64,000 nucleotides of DNA from Neoroseomonas oryzicola (GTDB lineage: Bacteria; Pseudomonadota; Alphaproteobacteria; Acetobacterales; Acetobacteraceae): contig NZ_JAAVUP010000008.1 of the NCBI RefSeq assembly GCF_012163135.1, forward strand, positions 78,729 to 142,728, written 5' to 3'. Within the stretch, counting starts at the first letter, position 1, and every line of letters begins with the position of its first letter. The notes beneath the pieces are model-generated. The model was not told the origin of the DNA. It saw only the letters and a program-made list of their open reading frames with translations, and did not search any database. This document shows positions 61,565 through 64,000 of the stretch, in pieces. A program made the position numbers and the translations under genes.

Positions 61565-62436
61565 TCGCCTATGCCGCAAACCTCGCGACGATCGTCGCGA
61601 TATTCGGGATCCTCGCCGCCACGCTGAACTTCGTGGTGGGCTTCGCGGGGATCTTCTCGGTCGCCCACGCGGTGTTCTTCGGCCTTGGCGCCTATGCCGG
61701 GGCGCAGGTGGCGCTGCACATCGTCCCCGACGCTCTGCTCGCCTGCGTCGTCGCGGCGGTGGTGGCGGGCGGGCTGTCGCTGTGCCTCGCCCTGCCGGCG
61801 CTGCGGGTGCGCGGGGAATACTTCGTCGCCGCCTCGCTGGGGCTGCAGATGATGGCGACGACGCTGTTCTCCGAAGCCAAGGCCTTCACCGGCGGCATCG
61901 GCGGGCTGGTCGCCATCCCGCGCCCGACGCTGTTCGGCGTGGAGGTCTCCGTGCTGCCGCTCGCGCTCGTCGCGCTGGCGCTGATCCTGTTCGCCACCGC
62001 GCTGCTCCAGCGCGGCGCCTTCGGGCGCACGCTGCAGGCGCTGCGCGACGCCGAAAGCGCGGCCGAGGCACTCGGCAAGAACGTCGCGGCGGCGAAGACG
62101 CTCGCCATGCTGTTTGCCTGCGCCGGGGCCGGCATCGCGGGCGCGCTGTTCGCGCTGCACCTGTCCTTCGTGAACGTCGAATCCTTCACCATGGACCAGT
62201 CGGTGCTGGTGATGGCGATGGTCATCATCGGCGGCACGGGCACGCTGTGGGGGCCGATCATCGGGGCGATCATCCTGCTCTCGCTGCCGGCGGGCCTCGC
62301 CTTCGTGCCCTTCATCCCGGCGACCGAGGTCGGGGCTGTGCAGCAGATCATCTACGGCCTCGCCATGACGCTGCTGATGATCTTCCGCCCGGCCGGACTG
62401 GTCGGCGACCTCTCGAAGGGGAGGGCCACGGCATGA
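61561..62436 (+). CDS. livM: Branched-chain amino-acid-type ABC permease, LivM family
   Basis: 291 residues, eight or nine membrane helices. LivM marks: ATLNFVVGFAGIFSVAHAVFFGLGAYAGA at about 20-48, ALRDAESAAEALGKNVAAAKTLAMLFACAGAGIAGAL (the cytoplasmic EAA-like loop) and GGTGTLWGPIIGAIILLSL near 223-241. It pairs with LivH as the membrane channel. Overlaps both neighbours by 4 nt. Confidence 0.94.
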   Translation: MIAYAANLATIVAIFGILAATLNFVVGFAGIFSVAHAVFFGLGAYAGAQVALHIVPDALLACVVAAVVAGGLSLCLALPALRVRGEYFVAASLGLQMMATTLFSEAKAFTGGIGGLVAIPRPTLFGVEVSVLPLALVALALILFATALLQRGAFGRTLQALRDAESAAEALGKNVAAAKTLAMLFACAGAGIAGALFALHLSFVNVESFTMDQSVLVMAMVIIGGTGTLWGPIIGAIILLSLPAGLAFVPFIPATEVGAVQQIIYGLAMTLLMIFRPAGLVGDLSKGRATA

Positions 62437-63191
62437 CGGACGAGGTCCTCCGCACCGAGAACCTGGCGCGCGCCTTCGGCGGGCTGCAGGCGGTGGCCGG
62501 CGTGTCGCTCTCGCTCTATGCCGGAAAGGTCACGGCACTGGTTGGGCCGAACGGCGCCGGCAAGACGACGACCTTCAACCTCATCACCGGCAACCTGCGC
62601 GCCGATTCCGGCGCGGCGCAGATCCGCGGCAAGCCGATCATGGGGCTGAAGCCGTGGCAGGTCGCGCGGCTCGGCGTCGCGCGCTCCTTCCAGGACCTGC
62701 GTCTGTTCACGCATATGACCGTGCGCGAGAACGTGCTCGCGGCGACCGAGACGGCCTCCTGGTTCTGGCAGCCCGGTGGCGGCGCGGCACGGCGTGCGCG
62801 GGAGGACCGGGCAGCGCGCGCCCTGGAGGCGACCGGCCTCGCCGCGCTCGCCAATGCCCGCGCGGTCGACCTCGCCTACGCGGAGCGCAAGTTCCTCTCC
62901 ATGGCGCGCATCCTCGCCGCCGAGGCCGATATCTGGCTGCTCGACGAACCCGCCTCGGGCCTCGATCTCGCCTCACGCCTGCGCTTCGGGGAATTGCTGC
63001 GCGGCGCGACCGCGCGCGGCGTCGCGATCTGCCTGATCGAGCACAACCTCGACGTGGTGACGGAACTCTCCGACCGCATCGCCTTCCTCGACCAGGGGAA
63101 GGTGCTGGCGGAAGGCGACCCGCAGACCATCCTCCGCGACCCGGCGCTCGCCGCCATCTATTTCGGCGACCGCCCGCAGGAGGCTGCATGA
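62433..63191 (+). CDS. livG: ABC transporter ATPase, LivG family
   Basis: 252 residues. Walker A GPNGAGKTTT at about 38-47, Walker B IWLLDEPASGLD at about 166-177 and the H-loop His in LIEHNLDVV. The LivG insert and Q-loop region (SFQDLRLFTHMTVRENVLAA) are present. The ABC signature reads AYAERKFLSMAR in place of LSGGQ, similar to the LAYGQQR form of LivG but with AER for GQQ, a modest deviation. Overlaps LivM and LivF genes. Confidence 0.94.
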   Translation: MTDEVLRTENLARAFGGLQAVAGVSLSLYAGKVTALVGPNGAGKTTTFNLITGNLRADSGAAQIRGKPIMGLKPWQVARLGVARSFQDLRLFTHMTVRENVLAATETASWFWQPGGGAARRAREDRAARALEATGLAALANARAVDLAYAERKFLSMARILAAEADIWLLDEPASGLDLASRLRFGELLRGATARGVAICLIEHNLDVVTELSDRIAFLDQGKVLAEGDPQTILRDPALAAIYFGDRPQEAA

Positions 63192-63901
63192 GCCAGGACG
63201 CCATCCAGGCGAAAGGCCTCGCCGCCGGCTATGGCGGGCGCGAGGTGCTGCAGGATGTCTCGCTGACGCTGAAGGCCGGCGAGATCCTCTGCCTCATCGG
63301 CCACAATGGCGCGGGCAAGTCGACGCTGCTGCGCGTGCTGTTCGGGCTGCACCGTCCGTCTGCCGGCAGCATCCGCATCTTCGGCCAGGTGCCGGGGGCC
63401 TATACGCCCGCGGCCCTCGGCGCCATCGGCGTCGCGCTGGTGCCCGAAGGCCGCGGCGTCTTCCCCGACCTCACGGTGGAGGAGATCTTCGGCCTCGCCT
63501 TGTGGTCGGCCGGCGTCGCGAAGGCCGAGCAGCGCGAGCGCATCGAGGAGGTCCTCGAGGTCCTGCCGCGCATCAAGGAATTCCGCACACGCCGCGCCGG
63601 CACGCTCTCGGGTGGGCAGCAGCAGATGGTCTCGATCGGCCGCGCGCTGCTGACGCGCCCGAAGGTGCTGCTGCTGGACGAACCATCCATCGGCCTGGCG
63701 CCGAAGCTGTTCCAGGACCTGATCCGCCCGATCGCCGCGCTGCGCGAGACCCGCGGCATGTCGATCCTGCTGGTCGAGCAGAATGTGCGCGAGGCCTTCG
63801 CCGTCTCGGACCGCGTGCTGGTGATGCGCTCCGGCGCCTTCATCTACGAGGGCACGCCCGCGGACCTCGACGACCACGCGAAGCTGATGGAGTTGTTCTA
63901 G
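63188..63901 (+). CDS. livF: ABC transporter ATPase, LivF family
   Basis: 237 residues. Walker A GHNGAGKSTL at about 38-47, Q-loop region VALVPEGRGVFPDLTVEEI, canonical signature LSGGQQQMVSIGRAL at about 137-151, Walker B VLLLDEPSIGLAP at about 158-170, and H-loop in LLVEQNVREAF. The last gene of the transporter. Its stop TAG lies in a CTAG at 63898-63901, and a transposase reading frame ends only 13 bp further on the other strand. Confidence 0.94.
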   Translation: MSQDAIQAKGLAAGYGGREVLQDVSLTLKAGEILCLIGHNGAGKSTLLRVLFGLHRPSAGSIRIFGQVPGAYTPAALGAIGVALVPEGRGVFPDLTVEEIFGLALWSAGVAKAEQRERIEEVLEVLPRIKEFRTRRAGTLSGGQQQMVSIGRALLTRPKVLLLDEPSIGLAPKLFQDLIRPIAALRETRGMSILLVEQNVREAFAVSDRVLVMRSGAFIYEGTPADLDDHAKLMELF

Positions 63902-64000
63902 GCTCCAGCCTCAATCAGGTCCATCCGATGAGGATGGCGGCGATGGCGACGGCCGAGGCGAAATTGGCGGCGAGCTTGTCGTAGCGGGTGTGTATCCGGC
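63902..64000. mobile_element. End of an insertion sequence (IS5-like) abutting livF
   Basis: The transposase fragment and the short stretch 63902-63914 next to the livF stop are taken as one end of an insertion sequence. The boundary is probably at or beside the CTAG of the livF stop, since IS5 relatives favour CTAR, TNA or TA targets. The terminal inverted repeat cannot be confirmed because the other end is outside the window. Confidence 0.55.
63915..64000 (-). CDS. C-terminal end of an IS5-type transposase (cut by the window edge)
   Basis: On the minus strand the last 27 codons before a TGA (63917-63915) read RIHTRYDKLAANFASAVAIAAILIGWT. The RYDKLAANF...A...A segment is the well-known C-terminal end of IS5/IS427-group DDE transposases (recognised from memory). 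The rest lies beyond the window. The transposase runs convergent to livF. Confidence 0.8.
   Translation of the reverse strand, partial: RIHTRYDKLAANFASAVAIAAILIGWT

Overview
The window is very GC-rich DNA with dense, overlapping coding. Gene content (hemC-hemD-mitofilin-hemY cluster, large NAD-glutamate dehydrogenase, YjbF/YjbH-type polysaccharide genes, hydantoinase A/B pair, Liv-type ABC transporter, tRNA-Thr without an encoded CCA) points to an alphaproteobacterium, most likely a Roseomonas-like member of the Acetobacteraceae. That placement is inferred from gene content and composition only.

Layout. 1-10.2 kb: end of an unknown gene, a very proline-rich TonB-like protein, tRNA-Thr(UGU), a putative lipoprotein, a peptide-type solute-binding protein with a coupled alpha/beta hydrolase, tsaD, then hemC-hemD-mitofilin-hemY. 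10.4-24.8 kb: an orphan CoxL-like molybdenum hydroxylase subunit, an RND efflux pair, a tandem universal stress protein, and two divergent catabolic operons (amidinotransferase/D-lactate-dehydrogenase-like oxidase/RidA/MFS against HpcH-HpaI aldolase/thioesterase/GMC oxidoreductase). 24.9-33.8 kb: NAD-GDH, then a JmjC/cupin oxygenase, an OmpA-like protein, a secreted protein with five tandem two-cysteine modules and a secreted two-EF-hand protein. 33.8-52.1 kb: a surface polysaccharide locus (YjbF lipoprotein, WecA-like transferase, YjbH, multi-SLBB export protein, heparinase-like lyase, Wzz-like protein, O-antigen polymerase/ligase, PglC/WbaP-like transferase, DegT aminotransferase, two glycosyltransferases, UDP-GlcNAc 2-epimerase, PglF/CapD-like dehydratase). 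52.1-64 kb: an Asp/Glu-racemase-fold protein, small proteins, hydantoinase A and B, an SMP-30 lactonase, a complete branched-chain-amino-acid-type ABC transporter, and the end of an IS5-type transposase cut by the window edge.

The most unusual signal is not protein-coding. Six intergenic elements of about 100-210 bp, in two families, are built from arrays of near-perfect hairpins around a long stem. Family A lies at 10221-10355, 35591-35802 and 37973-38178. Family B lies at 24825-24926, 48967-49086 and 56676-56798. The two full family A copies share stem length (22 bp) and loop length (34 nt) while their stems differ at seven positions, all compensated. They bracket yjbH in the same orientation. 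One family A copy and one family B copy sit where the start codons of yjbH and a glycosyltransferase should be, so both genes appear to read through, or start inside, the element.

How the genes work together (inference): the 33.8-52.1 kb genes would build an amino-sugar-containing exopolysaccharide. Two different initiating phosphoglycosyltransferases are present, but no flippase or tyrosine kinase is seen. The right end looks like an uptake-and-degradation module in which a Liv transporter feeds a hydantoinase pair and a lactonase.
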